From: Halomonas lysinitropha
GTDB lineage: Bacteria; Pseudomonadota; Gammaproteobacteria; Pseudomonadales; Halomonadaceae
Assembly (NCBI RefSeq): GCF_902500215.1
Contig: NZ_CABVOU010000039.1
Span: 310,001 to 374,000, forward strand
Length of the DNA: 64,000 nt
Direction: 5' to 3'
The number at the start of each line of letters is the position of its first letter. The stretch's first letter is position 1. Made by a program: the position numbers and the translations under genes. Positions 43,177-52,084 of the stretch are shown here, one piece after another. Under the pieces are notes generated by a model. The model made no database searches. It was given only the letters and a program-made list of their open reading frames with translations, and was not told the DNA's origin.

Positions 43177-43835
43177 TCCACCTCCAGCAGATAACCCAAC
43201 CCACGCACCGTCCGCAAGGCTACGCCGGTGTGGCCGAGTCGCTTGCGCAGGCGGTGAACATAGACCTCGATGGCGTTGTCGCCCATGGCGTCGCCCTGGA
43301 AGGCTTCCTCGGCAAGTTGCACCTTGTCCACCGGCTCGCCGGCATGGCGCATCAGGCAGGCCAGCAGGCGTTGCTCGCGGGGCGGCAGGGCGAGCGTTGC
43401 ATCCTCGAGGGTGAAACGCTGATGCCGGGTGTCGAGCATCAGGGGTCCGACCCTGAGCTGAGGGTCGACACTGCGCCGCCGCAGCAGGGCGCGGACACGG
43501 GCCTCGAGTTCACCCAGGGCGAAGGGCTTTGCCAGGTAGTCGTCCGCGCCCAGGTCGAGGCCCTGCACGCGATCCTCCACGGCGCCGCGTGCGGTCAGGA
43601 TCAGTACCGGGGTTTCCGTGTCGTGGCGACGCAGTGCTTCGAGAACCGAAAGGCCGTTGCACCCCGGCAGGTTCAGGTCGAGCAACACCAGCGCGGCGCC
43701 ATGTTCCGGCTCCGAAAGATGTGTCCGTGCGGCTTCGCCGTCAGCGAGATGCCATACCTCATGGCCCTCGAGGCTCAGGGTATCGATGAGGGTCTCGGCC
43801 AGCAGGGTGTCATCTTCCACCAGCAGCAATCTCAT
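43173..43835 (-). CDS. tctD: OmpR-family response regulator, TctD-like
   Basis: 220-residue DNA-binding response regulator. The receiver domain has the phosphorylation site D53 (LVLLDLNLPG), with acidic residues E7-D8-D9 and the conserved lysine in GADDYLAKPFALGELEARV. The C-terminal winged helix ends NAIEVYVHRLRKRLG ... VRGLGYLLEVE. It overlaps both iclR-like and kinase genes by 4 bases. By analogy with TctD it should activate or de-repress tctCBA when its kinase detects substrate. Confidence 0.93.
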   Translation of the reverse strand: MRLLLVEDDTLLAETLIDTLSLEGHEVWHLADGEAARTHLSEPEHGAALVLLDLNLPGCNGLSVLEALRRHDTETPVLILTARGAVEDRVQGLDLGADDYLAKPFALGELEARVRALLRRRSVDPQLRVGPLMLDTRHQRFTLEDATLALPPREQRLLACLMRHAGEPVDKVQLAEEAFQGDAMGDNAIEVYVHRLRKRLGHTGVALRTVRGLGYLLEVE

Positions 43836-44446
43836 GGCGTCAGTTCCTCGCCGGTGTTCCCGCGTGGGGTCTTGAGGTCAGCGCCGGCTTCGGCCAGGGC
43901 AAGGGTCGCATCGGCGACCGTCAGGCGCCCCTCCGGACCCGACAGGGCCAGCCAACGTCGCGGTGCGCCAGGTATCTCGGGAAGCGGATGACTGACCATG
44001 CATCCGCCGGGAAGAGCGGGGCAAGGAGCGTTATCGATGGCTGGCGCCCAGGTCATGCCGGGGCGCAGGTCGTGGCGGAGGGCGGCAGCCGGCAGGGCCA
44101 CCAGTCGGCACTCGACGCTGTCGCCCGATCGCTCCAGCAGCGAGGCCGTCTCGCCAATCTTGGCGGCCAGCCTATCGAGCAGCGGCTGGACCCGACTGGC
44201 CAGCAGCTGGTCGGGATCCTGGCGTCGGGCCAGGCGCCGCGGGCTCTCGCCCAGGTGCCAGAGGCCAGCCTCGTCGCGCCTGACATAGTCGAAGCGTACC
44301 AGCGAACCCAGCAACCGCAGCAGGGTGCTCTTGTAGAAGCCTGTGGCCTGGGCCAGTTCGGCGAGGCTGAAGGCCTGCTGGTCGGAGTCGAAGGCCTCCA
44401 GCACGCTAAGCGCTCGCTCCACGGCCTCCACACGATCCTGAGCCAT
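43832..44446 (-). CDS. IclR-family transcriptional regulator, shortened
   Basis: Regulator of about 204 residues. The N-terminal helix-turn-helix is clear (VERALSVLEAFDSDQQAFSLAELAQATGFYKSTLLRLLGSL). The C-terminal effector domain is shorter than the usual total of about 250 residues and lacks recognisable late IclR motifs. The ATG at 44446 (MAQDRVEAVERAL) is chosen since the family begins there; upstream ATGs add an unsupported leader. It heads the four-gene minus-strand unit and is divergent from tctC, so autoregulation and control of tctCBA are likely. Confidence 0.85.
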   Translation of the reverse strand: MAQDRVEAVERALSVLEAFDSDQQAFSLAELAQATGFYKSTLLRLLGSLVRFDYVRRDEAGLWHLGESPRRLARRQDPDQLLASRVQPLLDRLAAKIGETASLLERSGDSVECRLVALPAAALRHDLRPGMTWAPAIDNAPCPALPGGCMVSHPLPEIPGAPRRWLALSGPEGRLTVADATLALAEAGADLKTPRGNTGEELTP

Positions 44447-44554
44447 ACTGACAAGACTCCCTTCGGGTGGGGTATTCCGGTATGAAACTTTGGTCGCAAT
44501 TTCCCGGATCGCCATTGACGCGATCATCGGCAAACCCTAGTTTTCTATCCTGAA

Positions 44555-44585
44555 GAACGTTGTTCCGCCTTACAGAATTGTAAGG
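44555..44585. promoter_or_regulatory. Adjacent palindromes in the iclR-tctC divergent region
   Basis: Two inverted repeats lie side by side: GAAC-GTT-GTTC (44555-44565) and CCTTACA-GAAT-TGTAAGG (44568-44585). They are 70-100 bases before the tctC start. They are candidate operators for the IclR-type regulator or TctD; which one binds cannot be told from sequence. Confidence 0.5.
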
Positions 44586-44652
44586 TAATCGACGACACCT
44601 GGCAAGGCCTGCTTCCTTGTTCGATATACCCGCAACGCAAGAGGACATAACA

Positions 44653-45639
44653 ATGCCGATGAAAACACCGCTCAAGCTGTTTGCCGTAGCCGTCTTCGCC
44701 GCTGGCGCCGGTGGTATCCAGGCCTTCGAGCCCGAGGGCAAGGTGGAGTGCCTGGCGCCCGCCGATCCGGGTGGCGGCTGGGACTTCACCTGCCGAAGCG
44801 TCGGCAAGGTGATGGAGGATCTGGACATCGTTCCGCGTAGCGTCCAGACCATCAACATGGCCGGTGCCGGCGGCGGGGTGGCCTTCGGTCACACCATCAG
44901 CAAGCGCGCCGGTGACGAGCAGCTGCTGGTGGCCGCCTCGACGGCCACCACGACCCGCCTGGCTCAGGGCCAGTTCCCGAACATGACCGCCGACATGGTC
45001 AACTGGATCGGCGCGCTCGGGGCCGATTACGGCATCATCGCCGTGTCAGCCGATTCCGAGTATGAAGATCTCAATGAGCTGATGGATGCCCTCAAGGAAG
45101 ACCCGCGCAGCGTCAAGTTCGCCGGGGGCAGTGCCAAGGGGGGCTGGGATCACCTCAAGGTGCTGATCGCCGCCCAGGCCGCGGATGTCGAGAACCTGCC
45201 GCGCATCGCCTACCTGTCGTACAACAACGGCGGTGAGGCCTTGACCCAGGTGATCGGGGGCCATGTCGAGGCCTTCACCGGTGATATCACCGAGGCCCAG
45301 GGCTTCATGGAATCCGGGGATCTCAAGGTGCTTGCCGTGCTGTCCGAGGAGCGTCTGCCCGGTAAGTTCGAGGATATCCCCACCGCCATGGAGCAGGGTA
45401 TCGATGCGCTCGGTCCCAACTGGCGCGGCTTCTATATGCCGGCGGATATCTCCGATGACGCCAAGGCCTACTGGACCGAGGCCATGGACACCATTTATGC
45501 CAGCGATGAGTGGCAGAGCGTGATGACCCAGAATGGCCTGATGCCCTTCCACATGACCGCCGGCGAGTTCGAGGACTTCGTTCTCAACCAGATCGACGAG
45601 ATCGAAACCCTCTCCAAGGATATAGGGCTGATTCAGTAA
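44653..45639 (+). CDS. tctC: Tripartite tricarboxylate transporter, periplasmic binding protein
   Basis: Periplasmic receptor (328 residues) of a TTT-family secondary transporter. Signal peptide about 1-23 (LKLFAVAVFAAGAGGIQAF). The mature protein has VECLAPADPGGGWDFTCRSV, the family's ligand loop, and DDLNELMDALKEDPRSVKFAGGSAKGGWDH-type later segments. GAGGACAT precedes the ATG at 44653; ATG 44659 is a near alternative. The stop overlaps the tctB start by one base. Confidence 0.94.
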   Translation: MPMKTPLKLFAVAVFAAGAGGIQAFEPEGKVECLAPADPGGGWDFTCRSVGKVMEDLDIVPRSVQTINMAGAGGGVAFGHTISKRAGDEQLLVAASTATTTRLAQGQFPNMTADMVNWIGALGADYGIIAVSADSEYEDLNELMDALKEDPRSVKFAGGSAKGGWDHLKVLIAAQAADVENLPRIAYLSYNNGGEALTQVIGGHVEAFTGDITEAQGFMESGDLKVLAVLSEERLPGKFEDIPTAMEQGIDALGPNWRGFYMPADISDDAKAYWTEAMDTIYASDEWQSVMTQNGLMPFHMTAGEFEDFVLNQIDEIETLSKDIGLIQ

Positions 45640-46091
45640 TGACCTTCAACGACCGCATCTTCGGGGTCTTGATGATTGTCCTGGCCGTCGCGTACGGCTG
45701 GGGCACTACTCAGTTCACCGAACCCTTCGGCGGGAGCGAGGCCGTCGGTCCCGATACTTTCCCCCGCCTGCTGGCCGTCGTGCTGGCGCTTTCCAGCCTG
45801 TATATGGTCGTGCGGCCGGATCCGGATAATGCCTGGCCCTGGAGCCGCACGGGCATCGAGCTGATCATCGCCGTGGTGGTGCTGATCCTCTATGCCATGT
45901 TGCTGCAGCCATTGGGCTTCATCATCAGCACCACCCTTGCCGTGGGCACCCTGTGCTGGCGCATGGGATCGCGTCCGGTCAAGGCCTATGTCACCGGTGC
46001 GGTGTCCGGGGTGGTGGTCTTCCTGCTCTTCAACTTCGCCCTTGACCTGGCGTTGCCGATGGGACTGCTGTCCTTCCTGGAGGTGAACTGA
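45639..46091 (+). CDS. tctB: Tripartite tricarboxylate transporter, small membrane subunit
   Basis: 150-residue membrane protein with four helices, the small integral subunit of the TTT transporter. It starts MTFNDRIFGVLMIVLAVAYG and has the typical SEAVGPDTFPRLLAVVLAL segment. Both ends overlap neighbours (TAATG with tctC, TGATG with tctA), so the three subunits are translationally coupled. Confidence 0.93.
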   Translation: MTFNDRIFGVLMIVLAVAYGWGTTQFTEPFGGSEAVGPDTFPRLLAVVLALSSLYMVVRPDPDNAWPWSRTGIELIIAVVVLILYAMLLQPLGFIISTTLAVGTLCWRMGSRPVKAYVTGAVSGVVVFLLFNFALDLALPMGLLSFLEVN

Positions 46092-47617
46092 TGGAGACGC
46101 TCGGCTTTCTGATGGACGGTTTCGGCGTCGCCCTGGCACCGCATAACCTGATGTTCGCCCTGCTGGGCGCCTTCCTCGGTACCCTGATCGGTGCCTTGCC
46201 GGGCCTGGGGCCGGCCAACGGGGTCGCCATCCTGATTCCGCTGGCCTTCACCCTGGGGCTTGCCCCGGAAACAGCCATGATCATGCTCACCTCGGTCTAT
46301 GCCGGGGCCATGTACGGCGGACGCATTTCGTCGATCCTGTTGAATATTCCCGGTGACGAACCGGCCATGATGACCTGCCTTGACGGTTATCCCATGGCGC
46401 AGCAGGGCAAGGCCTCCGAGGCGCTGGCGATTTCCGCGGTGGCCTCCTTTATCGGCAGCCTGGTCGCCACCATCGGCCTGATCCTGCTGGCTCCGCTGCT
46501 GGCGAATTTCGCCCTGACCTTCGGCCCGGCCGAGTATTTCGCGCTCTTCCTGCTGGCCTTTGCCACCCTCGGCGGCATCACCGGCAAGAATCCCATGAAG
46601 ACCGTGGTGGCCGCCGCCATCGGCCTGATGATCGCCACCGTGGGCATCGACTCCACCGGGGTCCAGCGCTATACCTTCGGCACCCTGGAGCTCTACGAGG
46701 GGGTGGACTTCATCATCGCCATCGTCGGGTTGTTCGCCATTTCCGAGCTGCTCTTCTTCATCGAGGAGAAGGCCGGCGGCGGCAAGGAGAAGATGGCCGT
46801 CAACAAGCTCACGCTGAAGTGGAAGGATATCCGCAACATCCTCCCTTCCAGCTTCCGGGGTGGCGTGCTGGGCTTCATCGCCGGCGTCCTGCCCGGCGCC
46901 GGGGCCTCACTGGGCAGCTTTATCGGCTACACCCTCGAGAAGAAGATGGTCGGCAAGAAAGGCTATTTCGGCCAGGGGGACCCGCGCGGTGTCGCCGGTC
47001 CCGAGGCCGGCAACAATGGTGCCTCCAGCGGGGCCCTGGTGCCCATGCTGACGCTGGGTGTCCCGGGCAGCGGTACGACCGCCGTGTTGCTGGCCTTGCT
47101 GATCTCGCTGAACATCACCCCCGGGCCGCTGATGTTTACCCAGAACGCCGATATCGTCTGGGGGGTGATCGCGGCGCTGCTGATCGGCAATTTCCTGCTG
47201 CTGATCCTGAATATTCCGCTGGTGGGCATCTTCGTCAAGCTGCTCTCGGTGCCGCCGATGTATCTGCTGCCGGTGGTGACCATGATCGCTTTCGTGGGCA
47301 TCTACTCGATCAGCAACACCGTCTTTGATCTCTACTTCATGGTGGCTTTCGGTGTTGCCGGGTATATCTTTCGCAAGTTGGAGATCCCGCTGGTACCGAT
47401 CATCCTCGGCCTGCTGCTGGGGCCGGAGATGGAGAAGAACCTGCGCCATGCCATGGACATCTCCGATGGTGACTGGACCATCCTGTGGGACAGTGGCCTG
47501 GCCATCGGTCTCTGGGTCTTCGCCGGCCTGGGGCTGATCCTGCCCTATATCGTCGGCCCGATCCTGCGCCGTCGGATGCAGAACACTACCGGCACGGGTG
47601 GGCCCGAGAGCGACTGA
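46091..47617 (+). CDS. tctA: Tripartite tricarboxylate transporter, large membrane subunit
   Basis: 508-residue permease subunit with about eleven helices that carries out Na+- or H+-driven uptake. Family motifs: LGTLIGALPGLGPANGVAIL early, YGGRISSILLNIPGD, and in the second half GVLPGAGASLGSFIGY and PMLTLGVPGSGTTAVLL, which are the repeated substrate-binding loops. Likely substrate is citrate or a related acid, given the TctDE-like regulators. Ends at a strong terminator. Confidence 0.95.
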   Translation: METLGFLMDGFGVALAPHNLMFALLGAFLGTLIGALPGLGPANGVAILIPLAFTLGLAPETAMIMLTSVYAGAMYGGRISSILLNIPGDEPAMMTCLDGYPMAQQGKASEALAISAVASFIGSLVATIGLILLAPLLANFALTFGPAEYFALFLLAFATLGGITGKNPMKTVVAAAIGLMIATVGIDSTGVQRYTFGTLELYEGVDFIIAIVGLFAISELLFFIEEKAGGGKEKMAVNKLTLKWKDIRNILPSSFRGGVLGFIAGVLPGAGASLGSFIGYTLEKKMVGKKGYFGQGDPRGVAGPEAGNNGASSGALVPMLTLGVPGSGTTAVLLALLISLNITPGPLMFTQNADIVWGVIAALLIGNFLLLILNIPLVGIFVKLLSVPPMYLLPVVTMIAFVGIYSISNTVFDLYFMVAFGVAGYIFRKLEIPLVPIILGLLLGPEMEKNLRHAMDISDGDWTILWDSGLAIGLWVFAGLGLILPYIVGPILRRRMQNTTGTGGPESD

Positions 47618-47641
47618 CTCCAGCGTTCTTTGCGACTGCCC

Positions 47642-47680
47642 AGCGGGGGCACCGGCCAGGCCGGTGCCCCCGCTTTCCTT
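47642..47680 (+). terminator. Rho-independent terminator after tctA
   Basis: A 15-bp perfect stem AGCGGGGGCACCGGC / GCCGGTGCCCCCGCT with a 3-base loop, then TTCCTT. It isolates tctCBA from the urea unit. Confidence 0.9.
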
Positions 47681-47830
47681 GTGGCCCTTTTTGCGTCATG
47701 GCGGTGCGCTGCACCAGACGACCAGACCATTATGGGGCAGGGCAGCGACCCTCTTGCACCAGGATATTGCCTTTTGATGGATTCGGTGGCGTAGAGGGAA
47801 TGGGCCAACTCTCTGAATAAACGAGTAAAA

Positions 47831-47847
47831 ATTGGCATCGTGCCAAT
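47831..47847. promoter_or_regulatory. 17-bp perfect palindrome next to the sigma-54 promoter
   Basis: ATTGGCA-TCG-TGCCAAT, ending one base before the -24 element of the urt promoter. Its TTGGCA half resembles the -24 element itself. It could bind a repressor or an activator; it does not match the usual NtrC site. Confidence 0.5.
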
Positions 47848-47848
47848 C

Positions 47849-47863
47849 TGGCACATCCCTTGC
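47849..47863 (+). promoter_or_regulatory. Sigma-54 (-24/-12) promoter of the urt-ure unit
   Basis: TGGCAC-N5-TTGC, with GG and GC separated by exactly 10 bases, as RpoN promoters require. It lies about 78 bases before the urtA ATG in a 323-base gap. NtrC-dependent nitrogen control is the usual partner and is inferred here. The remainder of the gap has only the tctA terminator and the palindrome. Confidence 0.75.
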
Positions 47864-47940
47864 GATAGCAGCGAGAGGCATCTTGCGATGTTCTCCCTCG
47901 CTGGACTCATCGACAACAACATCGATCGCAAGGAGATCCC

Positions 47941-49248
47941 ATGATCCCGTCCAATCCTTATCGCACTCCCCGCTGGCTGGCCGCTTCGCTGTTGAGCGCT
48001 GCCGTCGCCACGCCAGCCCTGGCCCAGGAAGACCCCATCAAGGTGGGCATCCTGCACTCCCTTTCCGGCACCATGGCGATCAGCGAGACGGTGCTCAAGG
48101 ACACCGTCGAGATGCTCATCGAGCAGCAGAATGCCGAAGGCGGGCTGCTCGGGCGTGAACTCGAAGCCGTGGTGGTGGACCCGGCCTCCGACTGGCCGTT
48201 GTTTGCCGAGAAGGCGCGGGAGCTGCTGGCCCAGGAAGAGGTCGACGTCATCTTCGGCAACTGGACCTCGGTATCGCGCAAGTCGGTACTCCCGGTGGTC
48301 GAGGAACTCAACGGGCTTCTCTTCTACCCGGTGCAGTATGAAGGGGAGGAGTCCTCCGAGAATGTCTTCTACACCGGGGCGGCGCCCAACCAGCAGGCGA
48401 TTCCCGCCGTCAATTACCTGATGAACGATGTCGGTGTCGAGCGCTGGGTGCTGGCCGGCACGGATTATGTGTATCCGCGTACCACCAACAAGATCCTCGA
48501 TGCCTATCTCAAGTCACACGGCGTGGCCGATGAAGACATCATGATCAACTACACCCCCTTCGGGCATTCGGACTGGCAGAACATCGTGTCCGAGATCAAG
48601 GATTTCGGCAGCCAGGGCAAGAAGACCGCGGTGGTCTCGACCATCAACGGCGACGCCAACGTGCCCTTCTATCGGGAACTCGGCAACCAGGGCCTCGATG
48701 CCGCCGATATTCCCGTCGTCGCCTTCTCGGTGGGCGAGCAGGAACTGACCGGTATCGATACCGGGCCCCTGGTCGGGCATCTGGCGGCCTGGAACTACTT
48801 CATGAGCGTCGATACCGACGTCAATTACGACTTCATCGATGCCTGGATCGAGTACACCGGCGACGAGATGGCGGTGACCAACGATCCCATGGAAGCCCAC
48901 TACATTGGCTTCAACATGTGGGCCGAGGCGGTGCGCAAGGCCGGCACCACCGATGTCGACGCGGTGAAGGATGCCATCATCGGCGTTTCAGTGCCCAACC
49001 TTACCGGTGGCTATGCCGCCATGATGCCCAATCATCACATCACCAAGCCCGTGTTGATCGGCGAGATCCAGGACAACGGCCAGTTCTCCATTGTCTGGGA
49101 GACCCCGTCCACCGTGGCCGGTGACGCCTGGTCCGACTATCTGGAAGGCTCGCGCGACCTGATCAGCGACTGGCGCAAGCCCATGGAGTGCGGCAACTAC
49201 AACGTGGTCGAGGGCAGCTGCGGCGGCAGCGAAGCCGAGACCGAATGA
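47941..49248 (+). CDS. urtA: Urea ABC transporter substrate-binding protein
   Basis: Periplasmic urea receptor of 435 residues. Signal peptide about 1-29 ending ATPALAQE. The mature part begins with the family sequence DPIKVGILHSLSGTMAISE, and later VIFGNWTSVSRKSVLPVVEE, LLFYPVQYEGEESS and PNHHITKPVLIGEIQ, all typical of UrtA rather than branched-chain amino acid receptors. First gene of the unit; 76 bases separate it from urtB. CAAGGAGA precedes the ATG. Confidence 0.96.
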   Translation: MIPSNPYRTPRWLAASLLSAAVATPALAQEDPIKVGILHSLSGTMAISETVLKDTVEMLIEQQNAEGGLLGRELEAVVVDPASDWPLFAEKARELLAQEEVDVIFGNWTSVSRKSVLPVVEELNGLLFYPVQYEGEESSENVFYTGAAPNQQAIPAVNYLMNDVGVERWVLAGTDYVYPRTTNKILDAYLKSHGVADEDIMINYTPFGHSDWQNIVSEIKDFGSQGKKTAVVSTINGDANVPFYRELGNQGLDAADIPVVAFSVGEQELTGIDTGPLVGHLAAWNYFMSVDTDVNYDFIDAWIEYTGDEMAVTNDPMEAHYIGFNMWAEAVRKAGTTDVDAVKDAIIGVSVPNLTGGYAAMMPNHHITKPVLIGEIQDNGQFSIVWETPSTVAGDAWSDYLEGSRDLISDWRKPMECGNYNVVEGSCGGSEAETE

Positions 49249-49324
49249 TCCCCGGGCCGGCCGCAAGGCCGGCCCACCGTGACACGCCACTCTAACGTTA
49301 ATCGATAAACCACAGGACTCTCCC

Positions 49325-50932
49325 ATGTGGATGATCCGAGCCGTCTTGCCCGGGGTATGGCTCCTCTGTTTGCTGCTGGGCCTGGCACCGACGGCCCAGG
49401 CCCAGCAGCAGACAGGCCAGGGTCAGGCCCTGCTGGAATCTCTCGATGCCCCCTCCTACGACGCCAAGGCCGAGGCCATCGAGGCCATTATCGTCAGCGG
49501 TGATGAACGCAGCCGCCGTTGGCTCGACGAATTGCTCGGGGGCAAGTTGCAGCGCCACAAGGACACCGGGCGTTTCGTGATCGTGCTCGAGAACCGCAGT
49601 CGCAACTGGCCGGTCATCGATGCCCTGACCTTCGAGGACGCTGGCGAGATGTCGCGTCGTGATCTGGACCGTATCGGCATCAACAATGCCCTGCGGGGTC
49701 AGCTGCAGAGTGCCCTCGCGGTGCTCGATCTCTATACCGATGATGTCGATGATCGGCGCGATGCGGCCCGTGAGCTGTTGGGCAGCGTGGATGCCCCCAT
49801 GGTCGAGCCGTTACGCGAGGTGATCGCCAGTGAAGACGATGCCGAGGTTCGCCGCCTGCTCGAGCAGGCATTGGCCATCCATCGCCTCGAGCAGGGAGAG
49901 ATCGAGGCCATCGCCGACCTGGAGGGCAGCCTCAATAGCCGAGTGCGTTCGGCGCTCAACTCGGCCACCCGCAGCGACGATCCCCTGGTGGCCGATGCCG
50001 CCTCGGCGGCCCTGGCCGATATCGAACAGAGGCTGCGCATCAACAGCGGCCTCGAGACCCTCTACTTCGGGCTGTCGCTGGGTTCGGTGCTGGTGCTCGC
50101 GGCCATCGGCCTGGCCATCACCTTCGGTGTCATGGGCGTGATCAACATGGCCCACGGCGAGTTGATCATGCTGGGCGCCTACACCACCTGGGCGATGCAA
50201 CAGCTGTTGCCCGGCCAGCCCGGCCTGGCACTGGTCCTCTCGATTCCCGCGGGTTTCCTGGTGGCGGCCTTGGCCGGCGTCGCTATCGAGCGCAGCGTCA
50301 TCCAGTTCCTCAAGGGGCGTCCCCTGGAGACCCTGCTGGCGACCTTCGGGGTCAGCCTGATTCTCCAGCAGCTGGTTCGCACGGTCATCTCCCCGCAGAA
50401 CCGTACTGTCGTCTCGCCCGAATGGATGAGCGGCTCCTTGATGATCAATGAAGGCTTGTCCCTCACCTTGAACCGTCTCTTCGTCCTCGGGTTCGCCCTG
50501 GTGGTGTTCGCCTGCCTGATGCTGGTGATGCGTCGTACCCGTCTCGGCCTCGAGGTCCGCGCGGTGACCCAGAACCGGGCCATGGCGCGCTCCATGGGCA
50601 TTCGGGCGACCCGGGTGGACATCATGACCTTCGCCCTGGGGTCGGGCGTCGCCGGGCTGGCGGGCGTCGCCCTGTCCCAGCTCACCAATGTGGGCCCCAA
50701 CCTCGGCCAGAACTACATCATCGATTCGTTCATGGTGGTCGTGTTCGGCGGCGTGGGAAACCTCTGGGGCACCCTGGTGGCGGGTCTCTCGCTGGGCGTC
50801 ATCAACCAGGTCCTCGAGCCCTGGGCCGGTGCCGTCCTGGCCAAGATCATCGTGCTCGTCTTCATCATCCTGTTCATCCAGAAACGCCCTCGCGGACTCT
50901 TTCCGCAGAAGGGCCGTGCAGCGGAGGGCTAG
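49325..50932 (+). CDS. urtB: Urea ABC transporter permease UrtB
   Basis: 535-residue permease. As in other UrtB proteins, a signal-like first segment and a long soluble N-terminal region of about 240 residues (helical, DDVDDRRDAARELLG) come before the LivH-type membrane part. The latter starts near residue 245 with LYFGLSLGSVLVLAAIGLAI, then MGVINMAHGELIMLGAY and the ATPase-contact loop TRLGLEVRAVTQNRAMARSMG. UrtC follows after 6 bases. Confidence 0.95.
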   Translation: MWMIRAVLPGVWLLCLLLGLAPTAQAQQQTGQGQALLESLDAPSYDAKAEAIEAIIVSGDERSRRWLDELLGGKLQRHKDTGRFVIVLENRSRNWPVIDALTFEDAGEMSRRDLDRIGINNALRGQLQSALAVLDLYTDDVDDRRDAARELLGSVDAPMVEPLREVIASEDDAEVRRLLEQALAIHRLEQGEIEAIADLEGSLNSRVRSALNSATRSDDPLVADAASAALADIEQRLRINSGLETLYFGLSLGSVLVLAAIGLAITFGVMGVINMAHGELIMLGAYTTWAMQQLLPGQPGLALVLSIPAGFLVAALAGVAIERSVIQFLKGRPLETLLATFGVSLILQQLVRTVISPQNRTVVSPEWMSGSLMINEGLSLTLNRLFVLGFALVVFACLMLVMRRTRLGLEVRAVTQNRAMARSMGIRATRVDIMTFALGSGVAGLAGVALSQLTNVGPNLGQNYIIDSFMVVVFGGVGNLWGTLVAGLSLGVINQVLEPWAGAVLAKIIVLVFIILFIQKRPRGLFPQKGRAAEG

Positions 50933-50938
50933 ACTGCC

Positions 50939-52084
50939 ATGTGGTTGATGCAACCCTTCAATGAAGGCGCGACCCGACTCTTCCTGGGCGTGCTGCTCGC
51001 CTGCCTGGCACTGGTGACGGTGCTTCATCTGGCCGTCCCGGCCGGGCACCCCCTGCACGTCTCGGCCTACACCGTGACGCTGCTCGGCAAGTATCTGAGC
51101 TATGCCCTGCTGGCTGTCGCCGTGGATCTGGTGTGGGGCTACCTGGGCATCCTCAGCCTGGGGCATGGGGCCTTCTTCGCCCTGGGTGGCTACGCCATGG
51201 GGATGTACCTGATGCGCCAGATCGGCGATCGCGGCACCTATGGCGATCCGATCCTGCCGGATTTCATGGTCTTTCTGAACTGGGACAGCCTGCCCTGGTA
51301 CTGGCTGGGGTTCGACATGCCCTGGTTCGCCTTTCTGATGGTGATGCTGGTACCGGGGGCCCTGGCGCTGGTGTTCGGCTTCCTGGCCTTCCGCTCGCGG
51401 GTCACCGGGGTCTACCTGTCGATCATCACCCAGGCCATGACCTTCGCTCTGATGCTGGCCTTCTTCCGCAACGAGATGGGCTTCGGCGGCAACAACGGCC
51501 TCACCGATTTCCGCGAGTTGCTGGGCTTCGACCTGCGTACCGACGCCACCCGCCTGGGGCTCTTCATCGCCACCGGCGTGGCCCTGGCGCTGGGCTATGT
51601 GCTGTGCCGCGCCATCGTTGCCAGCAAGCTAGGCCGGGTCAGTGTCGCCTGTCGTGATGCCGAGGCGCGCACGCGCTTCCTGGGCTATCGCGTCGAGCGC
51701 TTCCAGCTGTTTGTCTTCGTGGTCTCGGCGATGCTCGCCGGGGTGGCCGGCGCCCTCTATGTGCCCCAGGTGGGCATCATCAATCCCAGCGAGTTCTCGC
51801 CCATCTTCTCCATCGAGATCGTGCTCTGGGTCGCCCTGGGCGGTCGCGGCACGCTGTATGGCGCGGTGATCGGGGCCTTGCTGGTCAACTATGCCAAGAC
51901 CGTCTTCACCGGCGTCATGCCCGACGCCTGGCTGTTTGCCCTGGGGGGGATGTTCGTGCTGGTCACGGTCTTCCTGCCCAGGGGCGTCGCCGGCCTCTTG
52001 GCCTATCGTTTTAAAGGGCAGGGATTCAAGAGAGGCAGTAATGAAACGCTGTCTCACGATATCAGCAAGGAGGCCTCCGCATGA
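50939..52084 (+). CDS. urtC: Urea ABC transporter permease UrtC
   Basis: LivM-type second permease, 381 residues, about nine helices. Motifs: YLGILSLGHGAFFALGGYAMGMYLM, ITGVYLSIITQA-like VTGVYLSIITQAMT and the cytoplasmic loop SVACRDAEARTRFLGYRVERFQ that touches the ATPases. The stop overlaps the urtD start by four bases (ATGA). Confidence 0.95.
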   Translation: MWLMQPFNEGATRLFLGVLLACLALVTVLHLAVPAGHPLHVSAYTVTLLGKYLSYALLAVAVDLVWGYLGILSLGHGAFFALGGYAMGMYLMRQIGDRGTYGDPILPDFMVFLNWDSLPWYWLGFDMPWFAFLMVMLVPGALALVFGFLAFRSRVTGVYLSIITQAMTFALMLAFFRNEMGFGGNNGLTDFRELLGFDLRTDATRLGLFIATGVALALGYVLCRAIVASKLGRVSVACRDAEARTRFLGYRVERFQLFVFVVSAMLAGVAGALYVPQVGIINPSEFSPIFSIEIVLWVALGGRGTLYGAVIGALLVNYAKTVFTGVMPDAWLFALGGMFVLVTVFLPRGVAGLLAYRFKGQGFKRGSNETLSHDISKEASA

